From contig NZ_CP015963.1 in assembly GCF_001663155.1 (NCBI RefSeq), positions 2,132,001 to 2,196,000 of the forward strand: a stretch of 64,000 bases of DNA, given 5' to 3'. Source of the DNA: Altererythrobacter ishigakiensis. Its GTDB lineage: Bacteria > Pseudomonadota > Alphaproteobacteria > Sphingomonadales > Sphingomonadaceae. Made by a program: the position numbers and the translations under genes. Positions 17,404 to 25,675 of this stretch are shown in pieces. The notes beneath the pieces are model-generated. The model saw only the letters and a program-made list of their open reading frames with translations, did no database searches and was not told the origin of the DNA. Each line of letters starts with the position of its first letter. The first letter of the stretch is position 1.

Positions 17404-17856
17404 ATGAATTCTCCACCTCCTCCCTTTGACCCTCAGCAGGCAGTGCAATTCTTTTGCAGGCACGGCCACTCCGGGTGGCTGGGACTGCAATATTCCGGTC
17501 ACGGCGCCGATTGGGTTGAACTGGAATTGCCCTGGCGGGAAGATCTGCTTGGAGAAGAAGATCGCCATGTGCTTGCGTCTGGCCCGATAATCAGCCTTCT
17601 CGACATGGCATCGGGAATGGCCATCTGGAATACAAAGAAGATCTTTGCTCCGATCGCGACATTAGACCTGCGCGTCGACTATCAGCGCCCGGCGAAAGAA
17701 CGCAGCGCGGTATGGGGTCGCGTTGAATGTTATCGCCTCACTCGGTCCGCAGCTTTTGTGCGTGGCATCGCGCATGACGGGGACCGCGATGACCCGGTGG
17801 CAACCATGGCAGGCGTGTTCATGACTATTCAAAAGGATCCTCGCAGTGCCCGGTGA
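17404..17856 (+). CDS. PaaI-type hotdog thioesterase (first of a pair)
   Basis: This protein of about 150 residues has a hotdog-fold pattern. The central helix region is GPIISLLDMASGMAIWN, and strands follow as APIATLDLRVDYQRPAKE and FVRGIAHDGDRDDPVATMAGVFM, as in PaaI/YigI acyl-CoA thioesterases. The start MNSPPPPF at 17404 is chosen over an upstream ATG at 17365 whose 13 extra residues (containing FFGHDWF) are not family-like. The end overlaps the next gene by 11 bp. Its substrate is probably a medium or aromatic acyl-CoA, but this cannot be told from sequence. Confidence 0.82.
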   Translation: MNSPPPPFDPQQAVQFFCRHGHSGWLGLQYSGHGADWVELELPWREDLLGEEDRHVLASGPIISLLDMASGMAIWNTKKIFAPIATLDLRVDYQRPAKERSAVWGRVECYRLTRSAAFVRGIAHDGDRDDPVATMAGVFMTIQKDPRSAR

Positions 17857-18259
17857 TCCGAACGACCTTTTGTCAGCCTACGCGCGCTCACTCGGGATCT
17901 CAGTCCACGATCTTGACGACGATCGTGTACCGGTACTCACCGTCGATTTCAGTCCGATCATCGAAGGCCGGCCTGGCGCATTCCACGGCGGCGCGACTAG
18001 CGGCTTACTCGAAACGGCAGGCTATGCAGCATTGCGTGCAGTGCTGATTGGTAAAGAGCGTAACCCGCAGTTAAAGCCGATCAATATCACCGTACAATTC
18101 CTTAGCGCAGGCAAGCAAAAAAAGACCTTCGCACAGGGTCGGATCACGCGGCTGGGACGTCGCAACGCCAATGTCACAGTCGAAGCATGGCAAGACGATA
18201 GAGACCGCCCGATCGCTACCGCTGTAATGAATATTCTAATGGCTGAACGAACCAGTTAG
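17846..18259 (+). CDS. PaaI-type hotdog thioesterase (second of a pair)
   Basis: This 137-residue hotdog protein starts at a GTG inside the end of the preceding thioesterase gene. The characteristic helix is RPGAFHGGATSGLLETAGYAAL, in which the HGG(A)xxxLLE pattern carries the acidic catalytic position, and the strands NITVQFLSAGKQKK and GRRNANVTVEAW follow. Overlap and matching fold suggest the two gene products work together, perhaps as a hetero-oligomer, or derive from an old duplication; the two sequences are nevertheless quite different. Confidence 0.84.
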   Translation: MPGDPNDLLSAYARSLGISVHDLDDDRVPVLTVDFSPIIEGRPGAFHGGATSGLLETAGYAALRAVLIGKERNPQLKPINITVQFLSAGKQKKTFAQGRITRLGRRNANVTVEAWQDDRDRPIATAVMNILMAERTS

Positions 18260-18266
18260 TCACCAG

Positions 18267-20447
18267 CTAGCGCCTGCCCGGATCGATTTCGAGACCTTCC
18301 TCGGTCAATCGAAATTCCACTGGCACTCCGTCAATCTCTGTTACGACGGTTAGCCCCTCTTCTTCGATCGAGAGCGTGGATCCGTTTTCGTCGATCGGGA
18401 TATCGCGCAATTCCTCGATATCGAGCGGGCGGATCGGTCCTTCTGGATCCGGGCGCTCGACAGGCTCAACCACATTGGTTCCTGCCAGTGCTCCGGTCAT
18501 GAAATTCTTCCAGATTCGCGCCGGCAATCCACCCCCGGTTACGCCATTCAGTGGCGAGTTGTCATCGTTACCAACCCACACGCCAACCACTAAATCGCCA
18601 GCATACCCCACGAACAAGGCGTCGCGATTGTCCTGGGTTGTCCCCGTCTTGCCAAAATTCGGCCCAGCCAGCATCGCTGCTCTGCCAGTCCCGTCATTCA
18701 CTGCGCTGCGCAGCAACTGTTCCATGTCATTATGCACGCGTTCCGCAAAGTGTGACTCGCCGTCAAAGAGCCAGCCGATCCACCCCTCTTCCTCTTGGGG
18801 GAAAGCATAGGGCTCGACCGGATAGGTGTTTGCAGCAATCGCGGCATAAGCGCTGGTCAGCTCAAGCAGGCTCATGGTCGATGTTCCCAATGCAAGGCTC
18901 GGATCACCCGCTGGTAATTCGGACGTAACGCCCAAATCCTGTGCTGTCCTGATCACATCATCGCTGCCGATCTGATTGAACAACCGGACTGCTGCGACAT
19001 TGCTGGATGAGGCAAAGGCCTGTTCCAAGGTCATGCTGTCGGAATATCGCTCAGCATAATTCTTGGGGCGGTATGCCCCGGCCTCAATCGGGGTGTTTTC
19101 GATCCGGTCAGTTGGGCGCATGCCAGCTTGAAGCGCCGTCAAATACACGAACAGTTTGAAGGTAGAACCGGGCTGTCGCTTTGCTTGCGTGGCCCGGTTG
19201 AACGGCGAATTCGCGTAATCCTTGCCACCTATCATCGCGACCACTTCTCCACTTGGCCGCATTGCAACCAGCGCAACCTGGGCACTTCCCACTGGAGCAT
19301 TCGCAACAACACGGCTTGCCACACCCTGCAAGCGTGCATCCAGTGTCGTCGTGAAGGTCTGCTTGGCGTAACTCGCCTCTGAATCCTTGCGCGCAATCGG
19401 CAAAGCCCAATCGGCGAAGTATGTCCCTGTCGGAATGCGATTTACCGCACGCACATCAAGCCTAGGCGAAGGCAAGGCACGTGCACGCGCTTCGGTCAGA
19501 TAGCCTTCCTCTGCCATCGCGCCGATAACCAGCCGCATTCGCTCTTCCGCCAAATCGTAATTCCGTGTCGGTGCGAGCCGCGAGGGTGCCTTCAAGAGGC
19601 CTGCCAGCATGGCAGCTTGCTCGGGCTTAAGATTTTCCGGCTGGCGGTAGAAATAATGCAGGCTGGCTGCGCGCAGGCCGTACTGGTTGTCACCGAAATA
19701 CGCATTCGAAAGATAGCGAGACAGAATCTCATCCTTAGTCAGCCAAGCCTCCAGCCAGAATGCTATCAGGGCTTCACGCGCCTTTCGCGACAAGGTTTGC
19801 TCGGGCGTCAGGAAGGTGAACTTGGCCAACTGCTGAGTGATTGTGCTGCCGCCGCCCACTCCGGTCCAGGCTGCACGCGCAATGCCACGTGGATCGACCC
19901 CCCAATGCGAATAAAAACGCCGGTCCTCGATCGCCAGAAACGCGCCGACTACATGGTCCGGAAGCTCGCTTGCAACCACAGGTGCGTCGACTGATGCACC
20001 GCTGCGTGCGATGGGCGTTCCGTCACTTGCCAGCAAGGTAATCTGCGGCGGTGCAATCGGCTCAAGCGATTTTCCAAGCGGCGCAGTGACGGCAAGCCAC
20101 GCTACGATCACAATAAAAAGACCGATCATCGCAGCAAGAATGCGAACCAGCCACCAGCGTTTGCGCCGGCCGCGGTAATGACCGGGGTGATACCATCGCG
20201 TCTCAGGTTCTGCCCAGTTCTCTCCGAAACGCGGCGTTTCGATTACCGGAATTGGCTTGGGCTTGCGCTGCCAGAATCGACGTTTTCTTTTCGAACGATC
20301 CGTCTGGAAATCAAACGTCTCGTCAAAGTCATCAAGCGCACTGCCATAGGGGTCTTGCAACGCATAATAGCCGGCCTTCGGCCGACCATCTTGATCGCGA
20401 TCCGTTGAGTATCTTCTCCGACGGGGGGACCGAAGCCTGCCAAACAT
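18267..20447 (-). CDS. Class A penicillin-binding protein (PBP1A family)
   Basis: This 726-residue bifunctional murein synthase has a basic cytoplasmic N-terminus with RSPRRRRYS and KRKRRFWQRK clusters and a membrane anchor around residues 97-120. A GT51 glycosyltransferase domain (about 145-320) carries the catalytic Glu in AIEDRRFYSHWG. A transpeptidase domain (about 380-650) has the serine SxxK motif in QPGSTFKLF, SxN in SSNVAAV and KTG in FGKTGTTQDN. The acidic C-terminal tail ends in IDPGRR. No Shine-Dalgarno sequence precedes the ATG; instead a hairpin and a TATAAC hexamer lie directly upstream. It is convergent with the thioesterase pair. Confidence 0.93.
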   Translation of the reverse strand: MFGRLRSPRRRRYSTDRDQDGRPKAGYYALQDPYGSALDDFDETFDFQTDRSKRKRRFWQRKPKPIPVIETPRFGENWAEPETRWYHPGHYRGRRKRWWLVRILAAMIGLFIVIVAWLAVTAPLGKSLEPIAPPQITLLASDGTPIARSGASVDAPVVASELPDHVVGAFLAIEDRRFYSHWGVDPRGIARAAWTGVGGGSTITQQLAKFTFLTPEQTLSRKAREALIAFWLEAWLTKDEILSRYLSNAYFGDNQYGLRAASLHYFYRQPENLKPEQAAMLAGLLKAPSRLAPTRNYDLAEERMRLVIGAMAEEGYLTEARARALPSPRLDVRAVNRIPTGTYFADWALPIARKDSEASYAKQTFTTTLDARLQGVASRVVANAPVGSAQVALVAMRPSGEVVAMIGGKDYANSPFNRATQAKRQPGSTFKLFVYLTALQAGMRPTDRIENTPIEAGAYRPKNYAERYSDSMTLEQAFASSSNVAAVRLFNQIGSDDVIRTAQDLGVTSELPAGDPSLALGTSTMSLLELTSAYAAIAANTYPVEPYAFPQEEEGWIGWLFDGESHFAERVHNDMEQLLRSAVNDGTGRAAMLAGPNFGKTGTTQDNRDALFVGYAGDLVVGVWVGNDDNSPLNGVTGGGLPARIWKNFMTGALAGTNVVEPVERPDPEGPIRPLDIEELRDIPIDENGSTLSIEEEGLTVVTEIDGVPVEFRLTEEGLEIDPGRR

Positions 20448-20450
20448 TGT

Positions 20451-20474
20451 GCTGTGTTATACGATTAACACAGC
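20451..20474. repeat. Inverted repeat just upstream of the PBP start codon
   Basis: GCTGTGTTA at 20451-20459 and TAACACAGC at 20466-20474 form a perfect 9-bp stem with a 6-nt loop. On the minus strand it begins 13 bp after the cobS stop and ends 3 bp before the PBP ATG, in the place a ribosome site should be. The strand read toward PBP contains TATAAC 8 nt before the ATG, so the region could be a promoter for a leaderless message, a regulator-binding palindrome, or a translation-blocking hairpin. Confidence 0.6.
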
Positions 20475-20487
20475 AAATACTAGAGCA

Positions 20488-21480
20488 TCAGACGGTTTTT
20501 GCCGCGCTTCCCGGCAAGTCTTCGTCAAAAACTCTCTGATAGTACTCGCTCACCAGCACCCGCTCTGCCTCATCGCATTTGTTCAAAAATGACAGGCGGA
20601 AGGCGAAACCGATCGAATTGAAGATCTCTGCATTTTGGGCCCACGTCATGACGGTACGGGGGCTCATGACCGTTGATATATCACCGTTCATGAAACCTTG
20701 CCGCGTCAGGTCAGCGACCTTGACCATGTCTGCAATCGTCTTGTCGTCCGTTTCCGGGCTCTTCGACTTGACGATTTTCTGTTCGACTTCAGCCTCTAGG
20801 TAGTTGAGCGCAACGACGATGTTCCAGCGGTCCATCTGCGCCTGGTTGATGGCTTGGGTCCCGTGATATAGTCCGCTGGTGTCCCCCAGACCCACGGTGT
20901 TCGAGGTCGCGAACAAACGGAAGTATTTGTTCGGTGTAATCACCTTGTTCTGGTCAAGCAGAGTAAGCGCGCCAGAAGCTTCCAGTACGCGCTGGATGAC
21001 GAACATCACATCAGGACGTCCGGCATCGTATTCGTCGAAGGTCAGTGCAACCGCATGCTGCAAAGCCCAGGGAAGAATTCCCTCTTTGAATTCGGTGACT
21101 TGCAAGCCGTCCTTCAAGACGATTGCATCACGGCCGACCAGATCGATTCGGCTGATATGGGCGTCCAGGTTCACGCGGACGCTAGGCCATTTAAGGCGTG
21201 CAGCAACCTGCTCTATATGAGTTGATTTACCGGTACCGTGATAACCCTGGACCATCACGCGGCGATTGTGAGCAAAGCCCGCTAGGATCGCTAACGTGGT
21301 ATCCGGATCAAACACGTAGCCGTCATCCTTCTCAGGCACACGCTCATCCGCGAGGCTGAATGCGGGGACCTGCCAATCGACATCAATTCCGAACGTGTCA
21401 CGCACGTCGATTGTTGTGTCGGGCTCCGGGAACAGGGTCTTGCCCGTTCCGTCGTACTCGGTTTCCATCAAGCTAACCAT
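20488..21480 (-). CDS. cobS: CobS-type AAA+ ATPase (cobaltochelatase subunit family)
   Basis: This 330-residue MoxR-like AAA+ ATPase matches the CobS family. Walker A is [15 protein letters not shown] (about 95-108), Walker B is [12 protein letters not shown], and the sensor-1 region is [22 protein letters not shown]. CobS works with CobT and CobN in aerobic cobalt insertion into hydrogenobyrinate diamide. Sphingomonads often keep cobS and cobT without a full cobalamin pathway, so another chaperone-type role is possible. No cobT follows here; a PBP gene does instead. The start may be Met1 or Met5 (21468); neither has a good ribosome site. Confidence 0.9.
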   Translation of the reverse strand: MVSLMETEYDGTGKTLFPEPDTTIDVRDTFGIDVDWQVPAFSLADERVPEKDDGYVFDPDTTLAILAGFAHNRRVMVQGYHGTGKSTHIEQVAARLKWPSVRVNLDAHISRIDLVGRDAIVLKDGLQVTEFKEGILPWALQHAVALTFDEYDAGRPDVMFVIQRVLEASGALTLLDQNKVITPNKYFRLFATSNTVGLGDTSGLYHGTQAINQAQMDRWNIVVALNYLEAEVEQKIVKSKSPETDDKTIADMVKVADLTRQGFMNGDISTVMSPRTVMTWAQNAEIFNSIGFAFRLSFLNKCDEAERVLVSEYYQRVFDEDLPGSAAKTV

Positions 21481-21565
21481 GAAGCGAACGCCTATACAGG
21501 TGCGTTGCCGCCTGCAACCCAGTGTTTAGCGACAATTTAGCTAGTTCCCCAGTTCGGGACGGATT

Positions 21566-22243
21566 TCAAACCTTCGGAGCCTTAATTTCCGAGAGATGCC
21601 GCGTCTTGATCCAGACCCGCGCTCCGCCGGCGGCCCCACCGATTTGACGTTGGTCACCGACTGGAATTCGAATCCAGCTATGTTTGCCGAATGTCTCGCC
21701 ATCCAACGCAATTTCGCCGGAAAGAACGAGTAATTCAGCACCGCCATCTTCGCCGAACCTGCGCACGGTGTCAGACTGCCACTCTTCGAGACGGACCAAT
21801 TCGTCCGGCCTATCCGACAAGACCAAACGTGAGACGCCAGGTTCACCATGAACAAAATCCAAATTCGCCGAAATCAAATCGACAGCGAACTGATCCTGAT
21901 CAGCCGGGTCGAACTGCCATAGCTTAACAAAGATAGTGCAACCTTCGTCCGAACGCGGGATGTGATGCGTACCCGGTGGATTGCGAACATAGGTACCCGC
22001 AGGGTAGTCGCCATGTTCGTCCTGAAACACCCCGTCCAAAACAATGAATTCTTCGCCACCGCTATGGGTGTGTTCTGTGAAGTGACTGCCCGGCGCATAA
22101 CGAACAATAGAAGTCGCACGCGCAACTTCATCGCCGATCCGGTCAAGCATGCGCCGGTCAACGCCCGCCATGGGGGAAGGAACCCAGTCCATTGTCTCGG
22201 TGTCGATTGCTATGAATTCGTCAAACTTGGCGTTTATTTTCAT
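21566..22243 (-). CDS. ChrR-like cupin protein
   Basis: This protein of about 225 residues (start MKINAKFDEF at 22243; the frame extends 17 codons upstream without a better start) has two cupin modules. The first has the metal-binding pattern SHFTEHTHSGGEEFIVLDGVF followed by GTYVRNPPGTHHIP, as in the C-terminal cupin domain of the anti-sigma factor ChrR. The second (about 150-225) is degenerate, with ELLVLSGEI and WIRIP. No N-terminal zinc anti-sigma domain and no ECF sigma gene are present nearby, so it is a stand-alone cupin, not a regulator by this evidence. It is divergent from the MpaB-like gene. Confidence 0.78.
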   Translation of the reverse strand: MKINAKFDEFIAIDTETMDWVPSPMAGVDRRMLDRIGDEVARATSIVRYAPGSHFTEHTHSGGEEFIVLDGVFQDEHGDYPAGTYVRNPPGTHHIPRSDEGCTIFVKLWQFDPADQDQFAVDLISANLDFVHGEPGVSRLVLSDRPDELVRLEEWQSDTVRRFGEDGGAELLVLSGEIALDGETFGKHSWIRIPVGDQRQIGGAAGGARVWIKTRHLSEIKAPKV

Positions 22244-22324
22244 GCTTGTGAAATAGGGAACAGTCTCAAGAATCCAATTATTGATGGATCGCAATTTCTC
22301 CGATCACAGTGTACGCATTGATGC

Positions 22325-23164
22325 ATGGCGGATCCGGTTGAAAGTTTCAGGCAGTCACTGGTCGAGCGAGTGCGCGGCGTGTTCAATGACACGGCGCAAG
22401 GCGAGCAGCCTACACCGCCATCCGACGATGCCCTGTTCGAGAAAGACACGCCCATCCGCATGGTCCATGCCGATCTGGTCGGCATGATGGTGGGCGGGAT
22501 ACGCGCACTGCTGCTGCAAATGCTACATCCTTATGCGCTGCAAGGCGCACTCGACCATTCGAATTTCCGCGAAGATATGCACGGGCGGCTGCGACGGACG
22601 GCGAAGTTCATCGCTGTGACCACCTTTGCTCATCGTGGTGAAGCAATGAGAGCAATTGAGCGCGTCAATCGTATCCATTCGAAGGTTTCAGGCACACTGC
22701 CCGATGGAACGCCTTATTCAGCCACCAATCCACGCACTCTAGCCTGGGTCCATGTGACCGAAGCATCGAGCTTTCTTGCAGGATACCTGCGCCATGTTCG
22801 CCCCAATATGCCCGGCTATGAACAGGATGAATACTATCGGCAATTCGCGGTGATCGCCCGGGCATTGGGCGCAGACCCAGTCCCAACCAGCCGCAATGAA
22901 GCAGAGGAGCTGTTTCGGGAATTGCGCAGTGATTTGCGATCCTCGTCGGAAGCGCGTGAGGTTGCCCAGCTGGTGCTCACTCAGCGCCCACCCGGCACCC
23001 CGCCAGGATTGCAGAGCGTCCTTGGTGGCGATGCGGTGGAAATGCTGCCGCCGTTTGCGCGCACGATGTTGGGCCTGACCCGGCCCGGAATTGCCGCTCT
23101 GCCAGCCCGCGCCGCAACCTGGGGAATGGGCAAGACGCTCCGCTGGGCGTTCAAGCAGAATTGA
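22325..23164 (+). CDS. Oxygenase MpaB family protein (DUF2236)
   Basis: This is a 279-residue, mostly helical protein of the DUF2236/MpaB (latex-clearing-like) group. Family features are the motif RALLLQMLHPYALQGALDHS early on, a second motif HGRLRRTAKFIAVTTFAHRGEA (histidine and arginine near a putative heme pocket) and AWVHVTEASSF. Members bind heme b and some oxidise prenyl or fatty substrates; most are uncharacterised. It is divergent from the ChrR-like cupin across an 81-bp gap and is followed by a GST 27 bp later, which suggests a shared oxidative or detoxification theme, though this is only contextual. Confidence 0.84.
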   Translation: MADPVESFRQSLVERVRGVFNDTAQGEQPTPPSDDALFEKDTPIRMVHADLVGMMVGGIRALLLQMLHPYALQGALDHSNFREDMHGRLRRTAKFIAVTTFAHRGEAMRAIERVNRIHSKVSGTLPDGTPYSATNPRTLAWVHVTEASSFLAGYLRHVRPNMPGYEQDEYYRQFAVIARALGADPVPTSRNEAEELFRELRSDLRSSSEAREVAQLVLTQRPPGTPPGLQSVLGGDAVEMLPPFARTMLGLTRPGIAALPARAATWGMGKTLRWAFKQN

Positions 23165-23191
23165 GTTAGCTTTAGCCAGGGGAGATAGCCG

Positions 23192-23824
23192 ATGGCCGAG
23201 TTCACGTTTTACACTGTCGCGATGAGCCGCGGCCAGATTGCGCGCTGGGCGTTGCATGAGGCGGGTGCGGACTACGAACATGTGGTGTTTGACTGGGCGA
23301 TGCGGCCAGAGAATTTCAAGAAAATCAATCCGATGAACAAGGTCCCAACGTTAGTTCACCATCATGGCGATCATGACCACGTTGTGACCGAAGCAGCAGC
23401 GATCTGCCATTATCTCGCAGAAACGCACCCTCAAGCTGGACTGCTGCCTGATGAGCACGAAAAGGCCGCTTATTTCCGTTGGCTGTTCTTTGCTGCTGGC
23501 CCCTTGGAGCAAGCTGTCATCGCCAAGGCGATGGATTGGAAGGTGCCCGAAGAGCGCACCGGAATGGCAGGCTTCGGTTCTCTGGAGTTGACCCTTGGCG
23601 CTTGCGAAGGCTGGTTGAGCGAGAATGACTTCGCCGCTGGGAGCCGCTTTACCATGGCAGACGTGTATTTCGGCAGCCAGTTCGTATGGGGACTGCGGTT
23701 TGGTTCGATTGAAGAACGTCCTGCGTTCAAAGCCTATGTTGAACGGATCACATCGCGCCCGGCCTATTCGCAAGCAAATGCGGTGGACGCGAAATTGATA
23801 GAAGAGGCTGCTGCGAAAGCTTAA
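23192..23824 (+). CDS. Glutathione S-transferase family protein
   Basis: This 210-residue protein has a thioredoxin-like N-terminal domain (FTFYTVAMSRGQIARWALHEAG, residues 4-25, with Ser in the glutathione-activating position), the cis-Pro and SNAIL-like segment KVPTLVHH ... VTEAAAICHYLAE, and an all-helical C-terminal domain with GSRFTMADVYFGSQF (the N-capping box and hydrophobic staple of GSTs). Its ribosome site is AGGGGAGATAGCCG before ATG. The end overlaps the DnaJ gene on the opposite strand by 4 bp. The substrate is unknown. Confidence 0.9.
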   Translation: MAEFTFYTVAMSRGQIARWALHEAGADYEHVVFDWAMRPENFKKINPMNKVPTLVHHHGDHDHVVTEAAAICHYLAETHPQAGLLPDEHEKAAYFRWLFFAAGPLEQAVIAKAMDWKVPEERTGMAGFGSLELTLGACEGWLSENDFAAGSRFTMADVYFGSQFVWGLRFGSIEERPAFKAYVERITSRPAYSQANAVDAKLIEEAAAKA

Positions 23825-24414
23825 GCGAAAGCGCGGCTCTTGCGCAGCAACTGATAAGCTTCAACAACATTGTTGAGGCGGCTTTCAAACTTGCGATCGC
23901 CGCCATTTCGGTCAGGGTGATAGCGACGAACAAGCTCTGAATAACGCTGGCGCAAGCGTTTGCGATCTGTGTCCAGCCCCAGCCCCATGGTATCGAGCGC
24001 GCGCGCCTCATCCGGCGAGAACCGTCCATCCATGGCCATCTTTGCTTCACGCTCTGCGCGGCTCTTGATCCCAGCGACCCGCGCGCCAATCGCGTCCAGC
24101 GGATCGTCGAAGTCCGCCCAGCGCGGCATTCCATCGACGCCTGCAGTTGGCTTGAAAGTAGGATTCTCTGTCTTCCATCCCGAGGCGGGCGATTGCGCTT
24201 CAAGAATTTCTTCCGCGCTCATCCCTTCAAACCAGTCATAGCCCGCGTTGAATTCCCGCACATGCTCTAGGCAGAACCAGCGATATTCGCCCGGCCCGTC
24301 AAACCCGCCCGGGCGATAGCCAGGCGCGCGGAACTCGCCAACCTGCTGACAGGTTGGATGTTCGCACACCGCTTCGCTTTCCTCATAGCGTCCATGAAAC
24401 TTGGTTTGAGCCAC
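23821..24414 (-). CDS. DnaJ-domain protein with C-terminal J domain
   Basis: This protein of about 197 residues has its J domain at the C-terminus, with the HPD tripeptide in RRYHPDRNGG. The N-terminal part has a CEHPTCQQVGEFRAP cysteine/histidine segment and the conserved RWFCLEHVREFNAGYDWFEGMS block, as in the J proteins found beside bolA and cobS in alphaproteobacteria. No ATG is available: the choice is GTG at 24414 or TTG at 24423, both without a clear ribosome site. It probably stimulates a DnaK-type ATPase; given the BolA neighbour, an Fe-S or stress-related client is a guess. Confidence 0.88.
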   Translation of the reverse strand: MAQTKFHGRYEESEAVCEHPTCQQVGEFRAPGYRPGGFDGPGEYRWFCLEHVREFNAGYDWFEGMSAEEILEAQSPASGWKTENPTFKPTAGVDGMPRWADFDDPLDAIGARVAGIKSRAEREAKMAMDGRFSPDEARALDTMGLGLDTDRKRLRQRYSELVRRYHPDRNGGDRKFESRLNNVVEAYQLLRKSRAFA

Positions 24415-24444
24415 TTCATACAAACATGGTCATGGACAAGCGCG

Positions 24445-24753
24445 ATGGGAAGCCCCAAATTCACAGGCATGACCGGATCAGTTGCTCAGGAAATCGAAGA
24501 ACTGCTGCGCTCAGCGCTGCACCCCACTCACCTAGACGTGATCAATGACAGCGCATTGCATCACGGGCATTCGGGCGACGACGGCAGCGGCGAATCGCAT
24601 TTCACCGTCGTGATTGAAAGCCCCGCATTTGAAGGCGTCTCACGGCTTCAGCGGCAACGTATGGTCAATGCTGCGCTGGGCGACATTCCCGGCGAACGCG
24701 TGCATGCATTGGCAATCAAGGCGCGCGCGCCGGGCGATCACAAGGGCGGATAA
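24445..24753 (+). CDS. bolA: BolA family protein
   Basis: BolA proteins bind monothiol glutaredoxins through a [2Fe-2S] cluster. The protein has VAQEIEELLRSALHPTHLDVINDSALHHGH, shown here in overlapping parts: the N-terminal helix VAQEIEELLRSAL, the HHGHSG loop with the metal-binding His, then SHFTVVIESPAFEGVSRLQR and the C-terminal HALAIKARAPGD. The start could be Met at 24445 (102 aa) or 24469 (94 aa). It is divergent from the DnaJ gene and followed by the pirin gene after 4 bp. Confidence 0.9.
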   Translation: MGSPKFTGMTGSVAQEIEELLRSALHPTHLDVINDSALHHGHSGDDGSGESHFTVVIESPAFEGVSRLQRQRMVNAALGDIPGERVHALAIKARAPGDHKGG

Positions 24754-24757
24754 GGGC

Positions 24758-25639
24758 ATGATCGAGCAAACCATCGCACCAACCACTCATGACCTGGGCC
24801 AGTTCGAAGTGCGCCGCGTGCTGCCCAAGCGTGAGCGCACCATGGTTGGCCCCTTTATCTTCGTTGACGAATTTGGCCCCGCGCAACTTGATGTAGGTAG
24901 TGCAATGGACGTGCGCCCGCATCCGCATATCAACCTGGCCACAGTCACTTGGCTGTTTGAAGGGGCGATTGAACACCGCGACAGCCTAGGCACATTTTCC
25001 ACCATTCGTCCCGGAACAGTGAATCTGATGACGGCAGGCAAAGGTATCGTCCATTCGGAGCGTTCGCCCGCAGAAGAGCGTGCCGCCGGCCCCAAGCTTT
25101 ATGGCATGCAGACTTGGCTCGCGCTGCCCGATGGGCGCGAAGAAATTGATCCCGCATTTGAAGCGGTCGATGATTTGCCGGTGATTGACGACCAATGCGC
25201 CAAGGCCACGATCATCATGGGCGAGCTTTGGGGTAAGCGCGCGCCCACAACCACCTATGCTGACACTATCTATGCAGAGATTGTGCTCGCGCCCACAGGC
25301 TCCTTACCCATTGAAGTGAGCGCGGACGAACGCGCGGTCATGCTGGTCGGCGGTGAAGCCTCGGTCGATGGGCAAGCGTTGGGGCTGTACGAACTGACTG
25401 TGCTTGCACCTGGCCGCAACATGTCTCTTTCGAGCAAACGTGGCGGGCGGATCATGCTGCTCGGCGGTGAAGCGTTTACATCGAAACGCCACGCTTGGTG
25501 GAACTTCGTCAGCTCTGACAAGGAGCGCATCCGCCAAGCCAGCGAAGACTGGAAAGCGGGTCGCTTCCCAAAAGTGCCGGGAGACGCAGAGGAGTATATC
25601 CCGCTACCCGAAGGCAGACCAAAAACCGTCACTGACTAG
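24758..25639 (+). CDS. Pirin family protein
   Basis: This 293-residue double-cupin protein of the pirin family starts at the ATG at 24758, which has a strong AAGGGCGGATAAGGG leader overlapping the bolA stop; the frame extends upstream only inside bolA. The iron-binding residues of the N-terminal cupin are in VRPHPHINLATVTWLFEG and EHRDSLG, and IRPGTVNLMTAGKGIVHSER carries the later His/Glu. Some pirins have quercetin 2,3-dioxygenase activity and others act as redox cofactors; which applies here is unknown. It is first of a plus-strand run with the SDR and epoxide-hydrolase-like genes. Confidence 0.9.
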   Translation: MIEQTIAPTTHDLGQFEVRRVLPKRERTMVGPFIFVDEFGPAQLDVGSAMDVRPHPHINLATVTWLFEGAIEHRDSLGTFSTIRPGTVNLMTAGKGIVHSERSPAEERAAGPKLYGMQTWLALPDGREEIDPAFEAVDDLPVIDDQCAKATIIMGELWGKRAPTTTYADTIYAEIVLAPTGSLPIEVSADERAVMLVGGEASVDGQALGLYELTVLAPGRNMSLSSKRGGRIMLLGGEAFTSKRHAWWNFVSSDKERIRQASEDWKAGRFPKVPGDAEEYIPLPEGRPKTVTD

Positions 25640-25675
25640 AACAATCGCGGGCAATCCGCGCAGGGAGAGAACATA

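Noticed and set aside
17386..17418. Near-direct repeat TTCGGACATGA / TTCCGGACATGA before the first thioesterase
   Set aside because: Only two copies of about 11 bases at the candidate start codons, in part because both end in ATG. It is too short to call an element.
21566..22243. Calling the cupin an anti-sigma factor ChrR
   Set aside because: There is no N-terminal zinc-binding anti-sigma domain and no ECF sigma gene beside it; only the cupin part resembles ChrR.
22270..22300. TTGATGGATCGCAA as a third FNR box between the cupin and MpaB genes
   Set aside because: Only the left half-site matches; the right half-site CGCAA differs from ATCAA at two of five positions.
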